Origin: an uncultured Eubacteriales bacterium | GTDB taxonomy: Bacteria > Bacillota > Clostridia > Monoglobales > Monoglobaceae | Length of the DNA: 64,000 nucleotides | Direction: 5' to 3' | NCBI GenBank assembly: GCA_900545865.1 | Contig: URAN01000007.1 | Location: forward strand, 11,353 to 75,352 | Notes under the pieces: generated by a model | What the model was told of the DNA's origin: nothing | Databases searched by the model: none | What the model saw: only the letters and a program-made list of their open reading frames with translations | Position numbers and translations under genes: made by a program | In this document: positions 46,005 to 54,173 of the stretch, in pieces | Numbering within the stretch: the stretch's first letter is position 1 | Layout of the letters: each line of letters opens with the position of its first letter

Positions 46005-46091
46005 GGAGAGGTGTCCGAGTGGTTTAAGGAGCTAGTCTTGAAAACTAGTGATGCGAAAGCACCCAGAGTTCGAATCTCTGCCTCTCCGCCA
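46005..46091 (+). tRNA. tRNA-Ser (UGA)
   Basis: Acceptor GGAGAGG pairs with CCTCTCC, followed by G and an encoded CCA. Anticodon stem CTAGT/ACTAG holds the loop CTTGAAA, anticodon TGA. A long variable arm (TGATGCGAAAGCACC) and T loop TTCGAAT fit a class II serine tRNA. Confidence 0.97.
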
Positions 46092-46115
46092 TTTAACCCC
46101 ATATCGTAAATATTC

Positions 46116-46207
46116 GGAGAAGTACTCAAGTTGGCCGAAGAGGCGCCCCTGCTAAGGGTGTAGGTCGTGAAAGCGGCGCGAGGGTTCAAATCCCTCCTTC
46201 TCCGCCA
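46116..46207 (+). tRNA. tRNA-Ser (GCU), carrying the integration site at its 3' end
   Basis: Acceptor GGAGAAG pairs with CTTCTCC, followed by G and CCA. The anticodon loop CTGCTAA gives GCT. The long variable arm is typical of serine tRNAs. The last 12 bases (46196-46207) are the direct repeat found again at 53541 and 59232, so the mobile element has inserted here and restored the tRNA sequence. Confidence 0.97.
46196..46207 (+). other. attL core of the integrated element
   Basis: CCTTCTCCGCCA overlaps the tRNA-Ser(GCU) 3' end and is repeated at 53541-53552 and 59232-59243. Sequence to the right belongs to the element. Confidence 0.8.
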
Positions 46208-46235
46208 ATAAAATCCCCACTTTCGGGGTAAAAAA

Positions 46236-46267
46236 CCCAGAGTTATCAAGGCTCTGGGCTATTTTTT
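46236..46267 (+). terminator. Element-borne terminator after tRNA-Ser
   Basis: CCCAGAG (46236-46242) pairs with CTCTGGG (46252-46258), followed by CTATTTTTT. It replaces the native terminator displaced to 59292-59336. The same structure occurs in copy 2 at 53581-53612. Confidence 0.8.
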
Positions 46268-46381
46268 GTCCTAATGCAAAACATTAGCTTACAACAGTTT
46301 TGACATCTTAATAAATCCGAAACAAAGCTCTTTTCTGACAGATATTATCTTTATGATACTGAAAGAAAGGAGTTTTTAATT

Positions 46382-46783
46382 ATGAAAAAAATCAGTACCA
46401 AGCAAGATTGTGAAAGGCTCTGCGGACTTCCTCCCCCTGTTTTATTTGAAATAGAAAAGACGGTTGCTCTCTTGAATTTCTACTATGGCGAGATGAGAAA
46501 TCCCGACACAGACTTGGGCGGATATGTTCTTCTGATTGAAAAATCGGATGAATTAAAAAATCTCAAAAAAATTTTTCATCAGGAGATTGACAAAATCACA
46601 CCCGAATTTCTTGACATAATCAGGTCATCGGAAGAACCCTATGCAAGCGCACAAATCCAATTATCAAGCGATTTTTCGGTCGTTCTTGTGATGGCACTTT
46701 CAATCGCACCATCGCATTTTCTGAGACTTCAAACAGGCACAGAAACATCCAAAATGGACAAACCCATGGACAATGTCTTTTGA
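46382..46783 (+). CDS. Hypothetical protein of the mobile element (copy 1)
   Basis: 133 residues of a family I do not recognise. It is probably cytoplasmic and mixed alpha/beta, with an acidic middle (YGEMRNPDTDLGGYVLLIEKSDELKNL) and a hydrophobic C-terminal third (VVLVMALSIAPSHFLRL). GAAAGGAG precedes the ATG. It is the first gene of the element, 16 bases before the Mor-like gene. An identical copy starts at 53727. Confidence 0.6.
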   Translation: MKKISTKQDCERLCGLPPPVLFEIEKTVALLNFYYGEMRNPDTDLGGYVLLIEKSDELKNLKKIFHQEIDKITPEFLDIIRSSEEPYASAQIQLSSDFSVVLVMALSIAPSHFLRLQTGTETSKMDKPMDNVF

Positions 46784-46828
46784 ACGGGGCAAAAGGCTAT
46801 GGTAAAATTAAATTGCGAGGTGGTGCTG

Positions 46829-47083
46829 TTGGAAAATAACAAGGATTTGCTAAATTCAGTCTATAAAGACATCAATGACGAGTTTGGAATTGATGTCGCT
46901 ATGAGAATGTATCAGCTCTACAAAGGTACACAGGTTAATTTTCCTATGCGTTTCCTTAATCCCGATATGGTAAAACAACGGATTTTAGAGGAGTACGACG
47001 GCACAAACCTAAAACAACTGGCTGTGAAGTACAGCTACTCGGAAAAAACATTAAGAAGGCTCATCAAAGAGTCAGTAAAGTGA
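46829..47083 (+). CDS. Mor-like transcriptional activator (copy 1)
   Basis: About 84 residues. EFGIDVAMRMYQLYKGTQVNFPMRFL followed by a C-terminal helix-turn-helix (LKQLAVKYSYSEKTLRRLIKE) is the pattern of the Mor activator family first known from phage Mu. It likely activates element genes. The TTG at 46829 follows GAGGTGG with good spacing; an ATG at 46799 opens a longer frame without a ribosome site. An identical copy is at 54174-54428. Confidence 0.75.
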   Translation: MENNKDLLNSVYKDINDEFGIDVAMRMYQLYKGTQVNFPMRFLNPDMVKQRILEEYDGTNLKQLAVKYSYSEKTLRRLIKESVK

Positions 47084-47097
47084 AAGGGGGTATAAAT

Positions 47098-47406
47098 ATG
47101 AAAACAGTTTTCGGTGCATTGCTGTTATTCGGTGACATTCTTTTAAAAATTCCAATAATCGTCTGGATAATAGCATTTGTTGCGATGTGTGTTTGGCTTG
47201 TTAAATCAGAAGAGCCAAACAGCAAAATTGCCATATTGGTCAGTATGTTGTTCTATTTTTATATTGTGAACTATTTTGGAATCGCAACACATTTCATCGG
47301 AACATCAGGTCTGGGGCTTATCATTCCGATTTTAATAATGATAGTCGCTCCATATCTTGCTACATTGGCAACATTCGTATTACTTGGCATAATAAAAAAT
47401 AATTGA
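47098..47406 (+). CDS. Small membrane protein of the mobile element (copy 1)
   Basis: 102 residues with three predicted membrane helices (IIVWIIAFVAMCVWLV, AILVSMLFYFYIVNYF and LIIPILIMIVAPYLATLATFVLLGII). No family is recognised. The ATG at 47098 follows AAAGGGGG; an earlier in-frame GTG overlaps the preceding stop. It lies between the Mor-like and lipoprotein genes, in one transcription unit. Holin-like or immunity roles are possible but unsupported. Confidence 0.6.
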   Translation: MKTVFGALLLFGDILLKIPIIVWIIAFVAMCVWLVKSEEPNSKIAILVSMLFYFYIVNYFGIATHFIGTSGLGLIIPILIMIVAPYLATLATFVLLGIIKNN

Positions 47407-47421
47407 GAAAGAAGGATAAAA

Positions 47422-48138
47422 ATGATTAAAAAATTAATAACAGTAATTATGATTACGACTATAGCTTGTTCACTTGTCGCTTGCGGAGGGCAAAACGCTA
47501 AAAATTCCGATTCAGAGAATGGCACATCTGCAACACAAACAGACAGTGAAACAAAATCGTCTAAGAAAAAGTACAAAAACATCAATGCGGACACAAACCC
47601 AATAGGAATTGACAACCTTGCATTAAAGATGAAAGATAGGTATCCCTATATATTCTGCACCGTTCACAAAAACGGAGGGGACACAGAAGAAAGCGTTGTT
47701 GAAGTAACCCTTGAAATACTTGATGAAAATAACACCTTTGTGGGTGAAAAAACATTAAAAACAAAGCGTTCATTAACCACAGGGGATACCGAAACCGTCA
47801 GTGATGACCTCATTCTCGAAGTTTCCAAAGAAAATTACAATGATGATGCATTAAGTAAATATAGTGTGAATGTTGCCGCAATTAAAGAAACAGATGTTGC
47901 AAAGGCAAAAGAAACGGAAGAATTAGAAAAGCTAATGAGCGAGATTGAATGGAAAATAAAATATGATAAAGAATATAATTCCGCTTTGATAATGCTTGAA
48001 AAAGCAAAAGAACAATATCCTGACAGTCAGGAATTAAAACTTTTCGAGGCTGAAATGAAAGATGAACTTGCTAAGCAAGGCATCGATATGGACGGCAACA
48101 AGACAGAAACAACAGAAAAATCCGATACAACAAAATAA
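47422..48138 (+). CDS. Element-encoded lipoprotein (copy 1)
   Basis: 238 residues. A lipoprotein signal ends in LVAC (Cys21). A Ser/Thr/Lys linker leads to a beta-rich domain near residues 60-140 (IFCTVHKNGGDTEESVVEVTLEILDENNTFVGE), similar to FxLYD-type domains in small clostridial lipoproteins. The C-terminal part looks like a TPR-like helical pair (EYNSALIMLEKAKEQYPDSQELK). A terminator follows at 48158-48194. A surface role on the carrier cell is likely; an exclusion or phage-related function is only speculation. Confidence 0.65.
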   Translation: MIKKLITVIMITTIACSLVACGGQNAKNSDSENGTSATQTDSETKSSKKKYKNINADTNPIGIDNLALKMKDRYPYIFCTVHKNGGDTEESVVEVTLEILDENNTFVGEKTLKTKRSLTTGDTETVSDDLILEVSKENYNDDALSKYSVNVAAIKETDVAKAKETEELEKLMSEIEWKIKYDKEYNSALIMLEKAKEQYPDSQELKLFEAEMKDELAKQGIDMDGNKTETTEKSDTTK

Positions 48139-48157
48139 TCGGTAATGTCATAAATTC

Positions 48158-48194
48158 AGAGCTACGGTACGGATAATTGCCGTAGCTCTTTTTT
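48158..48194 (+). terminator. Terminator after the lipoprotein gene (copy 1)
   Basis: AGAGCTACGG (48158-48167) pairs perfectly with CCGTAGCTCT (48180-48189), followed by a T run. It separates the first four element genes from the recombinase. Copy 2 has the same at 55503-55539. Confidence 0.9.
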
Positions 48195-48210
48195 GTGCAA
48201 TAAAATATAT

Positions 48211-48240
48211 TTGATACATATATCATATACTTGATATATT
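48211..48240 (+). promoter_or_regulatory. Repeated TTGATA motif upstream of recombinase A
   Basis: TTGATACATA (48211-48220) and TTGATATATT (48231-48240) are 20 bases apart, and TGATA-CATA-TATCA at 48212-48225 is a short palindrome. The spacing of two helical turns suggests an operator for the recombinase gene. It is present again at 55556-55585. Confidence 0.35.
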
Positions 48241-48415
48241 CCAGCAATTGACTGTACGTGGAACATAGGAACATATAAATCAAATAATTAAATCTAAAGA
48301 TAGGGGAAACAGGGGAAAACATTAAAATGTTAGGATGAAACAAGAAAAACCACAGGGGAATAGTTGGGGGGCTGAGCATAAAATCCCCTCCGATGAATTC
48401 AGAAAGGAACAAACA

Positions 48416-49975
48416 ATGAAAAAAGCTGCAATCTACGCAAGGTATTCCAGCGAAAATCAACGCAATGAAAGCATTGACGCACAAATTTCCGCTATTGAGG
48501 AATACGCAAAAAGAAATAATATCATCATAGTTGCAACATACATAGACAGGGCAAAGTCAGCGACAACAGCAGACCGTCCGAGCTTTCAAGAAATGATAAA
48601 AATGAGTGAAACAGGACTGTTCGATACTATCATAGTTCACAAGCTTGACAGATTTGCACGCAGTAAATACGACAGTGCAATCTACAAGCAAAAATTGAAA
48701 GTAAACAATGTTCAACTTTTAAGTGCAACAGAAAATCTTGACGGTACACCCGAATCAATCATTCTTGAATCTGTGCTTGAGGCAATGGCAGAATACTATT
48801 CAAAAAACCTTGCAAGAGAGATAATGAAAGGCAATATGGAAAACGCTAAAAAGGCTGTTCACTGCGGCGGTATTCCACCGCTCGGATATGACATAAAGGA
48901 TAAAAAGCTTATTATTAACGAACATGAGGCAGAGGCGGTCAGAATAATTTTTAAAATGTATGCAGATGGGTGCGGCTACTCCGAAATAATCAAAACATTG
49001 AATCAAAAAGGCTATAAAACCAAACTCGGAAAGTCGTTCGGCAAAAACAGTCTGTTTGAAATTTTGAGAAATGAAAAATACAAGGGGATATACACATATA
49101 ATAAATCATCTCACAAAACATCTAAAGGAACATATAACAGGCATTGCTATAAATCTAATGAAGAAGTAATAAGAATAGAAAACGGATGCCCTCAAATCAT
49201 TTCGGCTGAAATTTTTGAAAAAGTACAAAAACGTCAAGAAGAAAATAAAAGAATACATCAACATAATCGAGACCGCCAAAAGTATCTTCTTTCAGGCTTA
49301 GTATTTTGCGGAAAATGTGGCTCTGCAATGCATGCAAACAGACGCAGAAAAAATTCACAACTCACATTCAGATGTAACAGAAAATCTCAAACAATTTCGT
49401 GCAATACAAAGGAAATCAATATGGCATATCTTGAAAACTATGTCCTTGATGAATTGCAGAGAAATATATTTTCATTTTCAAAGGTTTCCGAAATAATGAA
49501 ACTAATAGATGAATATATGTCAAAAAATCAGTCTGAGCAGATAAATAATGCCGAAAACATAAAGAAAGAGCTTGACAAACTTGCGGAAAGCAGAAATAAT
49601 ATAATTAAAGCAATAGAAAACGGAATATATAAAGAACATTTTTCAAACAGATTGACCGAGATAAAACAGCAAGAAGAATTTTTAAAATCAAAACTGCTCA
49701 TTGTCGCTCAGCCCAAATCCTTCCGCATTACAAAAGATAATATCATTCTTTTAATCGATAATTTTAAAAATATGAGAAGTAAAAGTGATTTTGTCGGACT
49801 AAGAAAGATTGTCAAAACTTTTGTTGACAAAATCGAAGTAACAAATAGTTCCGTCACATTAAAGCTTAAACTGAATTTTGATGATATTAATATTTCTTCA
49901 AAATCATTTTGTATTCCAAAAGACAGGTTAAAAGAACAATGCATACCCCCATCCCCCATAATTAAAAAGATGTAA
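48416..49975 (+). CDS. Large serine recombinase A (copy 1)
   Basis: About 519 residues. The resolvase catalytic domain begins MKKAAIYARYSSENQRNES, with the nucleophile likely Ser11, and includes VHKLDRFARSKYDS. A Recombinase domain follows near residues 165-270 (GYKTKLGKSFGKNSLFEILRNEKYKGIYTY). A zinc ribbon (FCGKCGSAMHANRR, then RCNRK and SCNTKE) and a long coiled coil complete it. AAAGGAAC precedes the ATG at 48416; the open frame extends upstream without a site. The protein is the intact recombinase in both element units. Its role may be excision, integration or control together with recombinase B. Confidence 0.93.
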   Translation: MKKAAIYARYSSENQRNESIDAQISAIEEYAKRNNIIIVATYIDRAKSATTADRPSFQEMIKMSETGLFDTIIVHKLDRFARSKYDSAIYKQKLKVNNVQLLSATENLDGTPESIILESVLEAMAEYYSKNLAREIMKGNMENAKKAVHCGGIPPLGYDIKDKKLIINEHEAEAVRIIFKMYADGCGYSEIIKTLNQKGYKTKLGKSFGKNSLFEILRNEKYKGIYTYNKSSHKTSKGTYNRHCYKSNEEVIRIENGCPQIISAEIFEKVQKRQEENKRIHQHNRDRQKYLLSGLVFCGKCGSAMHANRRRKNSQLTFRCNRKSQTISCNTKEINMAYLENYVLDELQRNIFSFSKVSEIMKLIDEYMSKNQSEQINNAENIKKELDKLAESRNNIIKAIENGIYKEHFSNRLTEIKQQEEFLKSKLLIVAQPKSFRITKDNIILLIDNFKNMRSKSDFVGLRKIVKTFVDKIEVTNSSVTLKLKLNFDDINISSKSFCIPKDRLKEQCIPPSPIIKKM

Positions 49976-50167
49976 ATTTATTTACATAACTTTGGTATAA
50001 AATCCATTGTAAAAATTGCACAAATTCCATTAAGCCTAAGGGGTTTTAAGATTAAAACAGAGACTTTTCCATGTTCAACCTGTGTTTTTTGTAATTTTTT
50101 TCTGAACAATATATTAGGGGCATACAAAAAGTGTGCGTCAAATATATTAAAAGAAAGGATTGATATT

Positions 50168-51747
50168 ATGTCTAATATCAACAAAACCACTTCTGAGCAT
50201 TCAGAAAAAATCAATGTTAAATTTATCGAAAGAGATGTACAAACGAATGAAGTTATCTGACTTTAAATTCTGTATATCGAAACAAGCCGATTACACAAAA
50301 AATTTCTCGCGAAAACATTAACTCAAAAGGATTAAAAGAATTATCAAAATTCGGATTTCCGTTTTTAACGAAGGAATCAATATCAGATTTCATTGAATAC
50401 TTCATTGAAAACGAACAGAATTTTCCTGTCATTGATGTTTACAAAGCATTAGGTTGGCACACCATCGAAAATAAAGAGGTCTTTCTGCACAAATATGCAA
50501 TCATTAACGGTGAAACAAAAAAGCTAAAGCATATCGGCTTAACAGATATTTCGCTTAAAGGAACATTAAATGAATTTACTGACTTTTTTAACCGCACTTT
50601 AAAAGATTCAATAGGTTTGCAAACCGTTTGCGCTGTTTCGCTCGCTTCTGCAATTGTCGGGAGAATCAAGAACAAGGATTTGCGTTTTATATTTCACATT
50701 GAAGGAACATCAACATCAGGCAAAACAACAAGTTTGATGCTTGCGGGCTCACTTTGGGGCAATCCTCAAATTGCCCCAAACAGCGTTGTGAAAAACTGGA
50801 ACATCACAGGAAATAAACTCGTTCAATCTGCTGGTGGAAATAACGGAATTTTAATAGGCTTGGATGAATTGGCAATGTCAAACGCAGATAACACACAGCT
50901 TACATATCTGCTGACAGGCGGCAATGATAAGCAAAGAATGACAAATGACAATACTGCAAACAGTTCATTTAATACTGTATTTATGTCAACAGGTGAAATT
51001 CAATTCAAAAGTTCAAACTTTGGAGGAATTGCAGTCCGTTTGTTTGAAGTTAAAAATCATAATTTCACCAAAAATAAAATCCATGCGGAAGATATAAGTA
51101 ATTTCATTACCACTCATTATGGAACAGTAGGTTTTGAATTTGCCAAAGCCTTGACTCGTATTTCACAGCATAAGATGACCGAAAAACTTGATGAATTCTC
51201 TAAAAAGGTTCAAAAAAGAATTAAGAACCATGCAAAAGAACAGGGCAAAACCATTTCGCCCTTGTTTTCAAGAATGGCTGACAAAATTGCCGCCGTTGCA
51301 TTGGCGGCAAATATAGCAAAAAACAAACTTGGTATCGACTTTGATATTTCATCAATAGTCGATTTTTTAATTTGCCGCACAACGCTTTTGGAAATAGGTC
51401 AAGAGCAATCTGTTGAGGCGGCAGATAAATTTCTTGAAGAATACGCAAAAAACAAAAGCAACTTTCCCGATACCAATACAAAATCATCAAACATTTGGGG
51501 GAAAAGCATTATAAAAAACGGTGAACTTTCAGAAATTGTCGTTCTCTACAATCAGTTTGTAAAAATTATGGGTCAAATCGGTTTTCCCGACACAGCATCT
51601 TTAATTAAAGCAATGAAAGAAAAATCATTTATTAAATGCGAACAAGATAAGAACTATTCAAGAAGAACGGTCGGGAATATAAAAAGAGCAAAAGTGATTG
51701 TTCTGGATATTAGCACAATAAAGGGTGGTGCTGAAAATGAGGATTAA
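50168..51747 (+). pseudogene. DUF927 helicase-like gene with a frameshift (copy 1)
   Basis: The gene starts at ATG 50168 after AAAGGA and reads MSNINKTTSEHSEKINVKF, ending at TGA 50258-50260. The continuing protein lies in the -1 frame from about 50247 onward (TLNSVYRNKPITQKISREN), running to TAA at 51747. Together they give about 525 residues with Walker A GTSTSGKTT and a Walker B-like ILIGLDELA, as in DUF927 proteins linked to replication of mobile elements. The 3' part has a TTG start at 50617 but is not a natural gene start. The same frameshift is in copy 2, so it predates duplication. Programmed frameshifting is possible but no slippery site is evident. Confidence 0.7.
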
Positions 51748-51901
51748 AGTAACAATCAGCAGAACCGACCTAAAAGAAAACGCTTTTCTAAAAGCACGAA
51801 AACGTAAATTAAAATCCACTAATATTGACAAGAGCAATTCCGCTCTTGTCAATAACTTAATCTATAATATGATGTTAAAGGAGAGGAATAAAAAATGTTA
51901 A
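51737..51901 (+). CDS. Small RHH-like protein
   Basis: 54 residues, very basic: MRIKVTISRTDLKENAFLKA, then a loop with NIDKSNSALVNNLIYNMML. The N-terminal strand followed by two helices resembles a ribbon-helix-helix DNA-binding domain, as in small regulators or excision factors. It overlaps the DUF927 stop by 11 bases and the recombinase B start by 7 bases, so it sits in one tightly coupled unit. It is absent from unit 2 because of the deletion there. Confidence 0.55.
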   Translation: MRIKVTISRTDLKENAFLKARKRKLKSTNIDKSNSALVNNLIYNMMLKERNKKC

Positions 51902-53376
51902 CAGGAGTTTTCTACGGTAGATTTTCAAGCAAAATGCAAAATGAAACGAGCATAGAGGGGCAACGAATAGTTGTTGCAAACTACGCTCAAATGAATAATA
52001 TAAAAATTGTCACAGAGTATGTTGACAGAGCAAAATCGGGTAAATCGGATAAAAGACCGAATTTCAAAAAAATGATAGATGACATTAAAAATGGCACACT
52101 TGATATTGATGTTGTAGTAGTATATAAACTCGACCGATTTTTCAGAAACGAAAAATTACACAGAAAGTATGAGGACATTCTCAATGAACACGGAGTAAAC
52201 CTGTTAAGTGCAACCGAACAAGTCAATGACAATACAAATTTCGGTCAAAAGGCATATAAAGCTCTTGCGATGTTGGTTAATGAGGAAGAAGTAAAAAAGA
52301 TTTCACAAAATGTTTCAAGAGGAAAACTGGTAGTCGCAAAAAGCTGTAAATGGTGCGGCGGTAAGCCACCGCTCGGATATGATGTTGACAAAGAAACTCA
52401 AATGCTGATAATTAACAAAACAGAGGCAAAAGCAGTGAGGTTTGCGTTCAGAATGAGAGCGCAGGGAGCTTCACTTTCTGCAATCATTGAGCAGATGAAC
52501 AGGCGAGGATTCAAAACAAAACTCGGAAATAAATTCGGTAAAAACAGTCTGCACGAAATATTCAAAAATATCAAATACAAGGGTGTATATGAATATAACA
52601 GAGCGGTTTCCAAATCTCCCGAAGGAAAATTCAACCGTCACGCATCAAAATCAGATGATGAAATTGTCAGAATTAAGGACGGTTGCCCTCGCATTGTTTC
52701 CGATGAAATTTGGGATAAAGTTAATGCAATGGGTAAAAAGCATAGCAACATAAAACCGAAAGGCGATTATCTTTTGAGCGGATTGGTGGTCTGCAAATGC
52801 GGCACTTCAATGCAAGTCAACAGGCGGAATAATCATCAAAAGGAATACCTTTCTTTTTTTTGCCCAAAACACAAGAATAAGCAAGGTTGTAATGCAAAGG
52901 AAATTGACTTGAATAAGCTTGAAAATTTCGTACTTAGTAAATTGGCAGACCTTATTTTCACAAAAGACAAGATAAATCAATTTATAGAATGTTTTTCGCA
53001 AATTTCAGACAAAAAACAAAAAAAGATAAAAAGCGAAATTCGAGAGCTAAAATCCGAAAAAAGAACAAATACCAGAAAAATTCAAAACTGCATAACACAA
53101 ATTGAGGATGGTTGTTTAAAAATCGTTGCGGACAGACTCGATAGAAGAATCGAGGAACTCGAATATGAAAACAAACGCATTGACAAGAAACTGAAACGAC
53201 TTTATAATGACGTATCCGATGTTCCCGACTATGATGAAATCAAGGCATTAAAGGATAATTTCATTCACTATATACAAGAAAAAAATAATCTTCCTATCCG
53301 AAAAGAATTTCTGCAAAAGGTAATTGAAACAATCAAAATAACTGACGATAAAATTGAAATTGTATTCAATCTCTAA
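51895..53376 (+). CDS. Large serine recombinase B
   Basis: 493 residues. The catalytic domain starts MLTGVFYGRFSSKMQNETS, with the nucleophile likely Ser11, and has VYKLDRFFRNEKL. The Recombinase domain (GFKTKLGNKFGKNSLHEIFKNIKYKGVYEY) is clearly paralogous to that of recombinase A. A zinc ribbon (VVCKCGTSMQVNRR) and coiled coil follow. GGAGAGG precedes the ATG. It lies only 165 bases from the attP-like junction, the usual place of the integrase. In unit 2 only 83 bases survive. Confidence 0.93.
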   Translation: MLTGVFYGRFSSKMQNETSIEGQRIVVANYAQMNNIKIVTEYVDRAKSGKSDKRPNFKKMIDDIKNGTLDIDVVVVYKLDRFFRNEKLHRKYEDILNEHGVNLLSATEQVNDNTNFGQKAYKALAMLVNEEEVKKISQNVSRGKLVVAKSCKWCGGKPPLGYDVDKETQMLIINKTEAKAVRFAFRMRAQGASLSAIIEQMNRRGFKTKLGNKFGKNSLHEIFKNIKYKGVYEYNRAVSKSPEGKFNRHASKSDDEIVRIKDGCPRIVSDEIWDKVNAMGKKHSNIKPKGDYLLSGLVVCKCGTSMQVNRRNNHQKEYLSFFCPKHKNKQGCNAKEIDLNKLENFVLSKLADLIFTKDKINQFIECFSQISDKKQKKIKSEIRELKSEKRTNTRKIQNCITQIEDGCLKIVADRLDRRIEELEYENKRIDKKLKRLYNDVSDVPDYDEIKALKDNFIHYIQEKNNLPIRKEFLQKVIETIKITDDKIEIVFNL

Positions 53377-53403
53377 AAAACAGTTGCTAAAACCAAATTA
53401 TTA

Positions 53404-53474
53404 TGATATAATAAGAATATAAAATACTCGTTGCAATTATCGGATAAAATACTGTGATATAATAAAAATATAGT
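53404..53474 (+). repeat. Paired AT-rich direct repeats next to the right end of unit 1
   Basis: TGATATAATAAGAATATA (from 53404) recurs as TGATATAATAAAAATATA (from 53455), 51 bases apart; AAAATACT also recurs. These could be recombinase or accessory-protein sites beside attP. The stretch 53377-53726 otherwise holds the att junction and terminators, with no gene. Confidence 0.45.
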
Positions 53475-53501
53475 TATGCGATTTATGATATGTCGGATGA
53501 T

Positions 53502-53568
53502 AGGTTCGTGTCAAAAGTGGGGATTTCAGCGGTACACGAACCTTCTCCGCCAATAAAATCCCCACTTT
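53502..53568 (+). other. attP-like junction between the two element units
   Basis: AAAGTGGGGATTT (53514-53526) and AAATCCCCACTTT (53556-53568) are perfect inverted 13-mers centred on 53541, exactly where the shared core CCTTCTCCGCCA begins. A second inverted repeat, AGGTTCGTGT (53502-53511) with ACACGAACCT (53534-53543), overlaps. The pattern is that of a large serine recombinase attP with symmetric half-sites around the crossover. Confidence 0.75.
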
Positions 53569-53580
53569 CGGGGTAAAAAA

Positions 53581-53612
53581 CCCAGAGTTATCAAGGCTCT
53601 GGGCTATTTTTT
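53581..53612 (+). terminator. Element-borne terminator, copy 2
   Basis: Same CCCAGAG/CTCTGGG stem and T run as at 46236-46267. Confidence 0.75.
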
Positions 53613-53726
53613 GTCCTAATGCAAAACATTAGCTTACAACAGTTTTGACATCTTAATAAATCCGAAACAAAGCTCTTTTCTGACAGATATTATCTTTATG
53701 ATACTGAAAGAAAGGAGTTTTTAATT

Positions 53727-54128
53727 ATGAAAAAAATCAGTACCAAGCAAGATTGTGAAAGGCTCTGCGGACTTCCTCCCCCTGTTTTATTTGAAATAGA
53801 AAAGACGGTTGCTCTCTTGAATTTCTACTATGGCGAGATGAGAAATCCCGACACAGACTTGGGCGGATATGTTCTTCTGATTGAAAAATCGGATGAATTA
53901 AAAAATCTCAAAAAAATTTTTCATCAGGAGATTGACAAAATCACACCCGAATTTCTTGACATAATCAGGTCATCGGAAGAACCCTATGCAAGCGCACAAA
54001 TCCAATTATCAAGCGATTTTTCGGTCGTTCTTGTGATGGCACTTTCAATCGCACCATCGCATTTTCTGAGACTTCAAACAGGCACAGAAACATCCAAAAT
54101 GGACAAACCCATGGACAATGTCTTTTGA
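53727..54128 (+). CDS. Hypothetical protein of the mobile element (copy 2)
   Basis: Identical in sequence to the 133-residue protein at 46382-46783, including its ribosome site. The function is unknown. It may be expressed from the same upstream sequence as copy 1. Confidence 0.6.
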   Translation: MKKISTKQDCERLCGLPPPVLFEIEKTVALLNFYYGEMRNPDTDLGGYVLLIEKSDELKNLKKIFHQEIDKITPEFLDIIRSSEEPYASAQIQLSSDFSVVLVMALSIAPSHFLRLQTGTETSKMDKPMDNVF

Positions 54129-54173
54129 ACGGGGCAAAAGGCTATGGTAAAATTAAATTGCGAGGTGGTGCTG

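Larger units (their letters stand above)
46196..50506 (+). repeat. 4,311-bp direct repeat, copy 1
   Basis: This stretch reappears at 53541-57851 with an offset of 7,345 bases. All five intact proteins encoded are identical between the copies, and I saw no nucleotide difference in the parts compared by eye. The boundary bases differ outside (T versus A on the left, A versus G on the right). Confidence 0.9.
46196..53552 (+). mobile_element. Integrative element, unit 1 (serine-recombinase type, tRNA-Ser insertion)
   Basis: A 7.3-kb unit bounded by copies of CCTTCTCCGCCA. It carries an unknown 133-residue protein, a Mor-like activator, a small membrane protein, a lipoprotein, large serine recombinase A, a frameshifted DUF927 gene, a 54-codon RHH-like gene and recombinase B next to the right end. 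It has no relaxase or type IV secretion genes, so it cannot conjugate alone. The plus-strand bias, high A content and unrelated gene set contrast with the flanks and indicate transfer. It could be a small mobilisable element or a phage satellite. Confidence 0.8.

Noticed and set aside
45992..46249. 85-codon minus-strand frame (WRRRRDLNPRAAFTTYTLSRG...)
   Set aside because: It is antisense to the two tRNA-Ser genes; this is a well-known kind of false protein.
48071..48484. 137-codon minus-strand frame, repeated at 55416-55829
   Set aside because: Covers the lipoprotein end, terminator and recombinase leader; identical twice only because the DNA is duplicated.
53377..53726. Possible CRISPR-like repeats near the unit junction
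   Set aside because: Only two imperfect AT-rich repeats and att-site dyads are present; there is no regular repeat-spacer array and no cas gene in the window.
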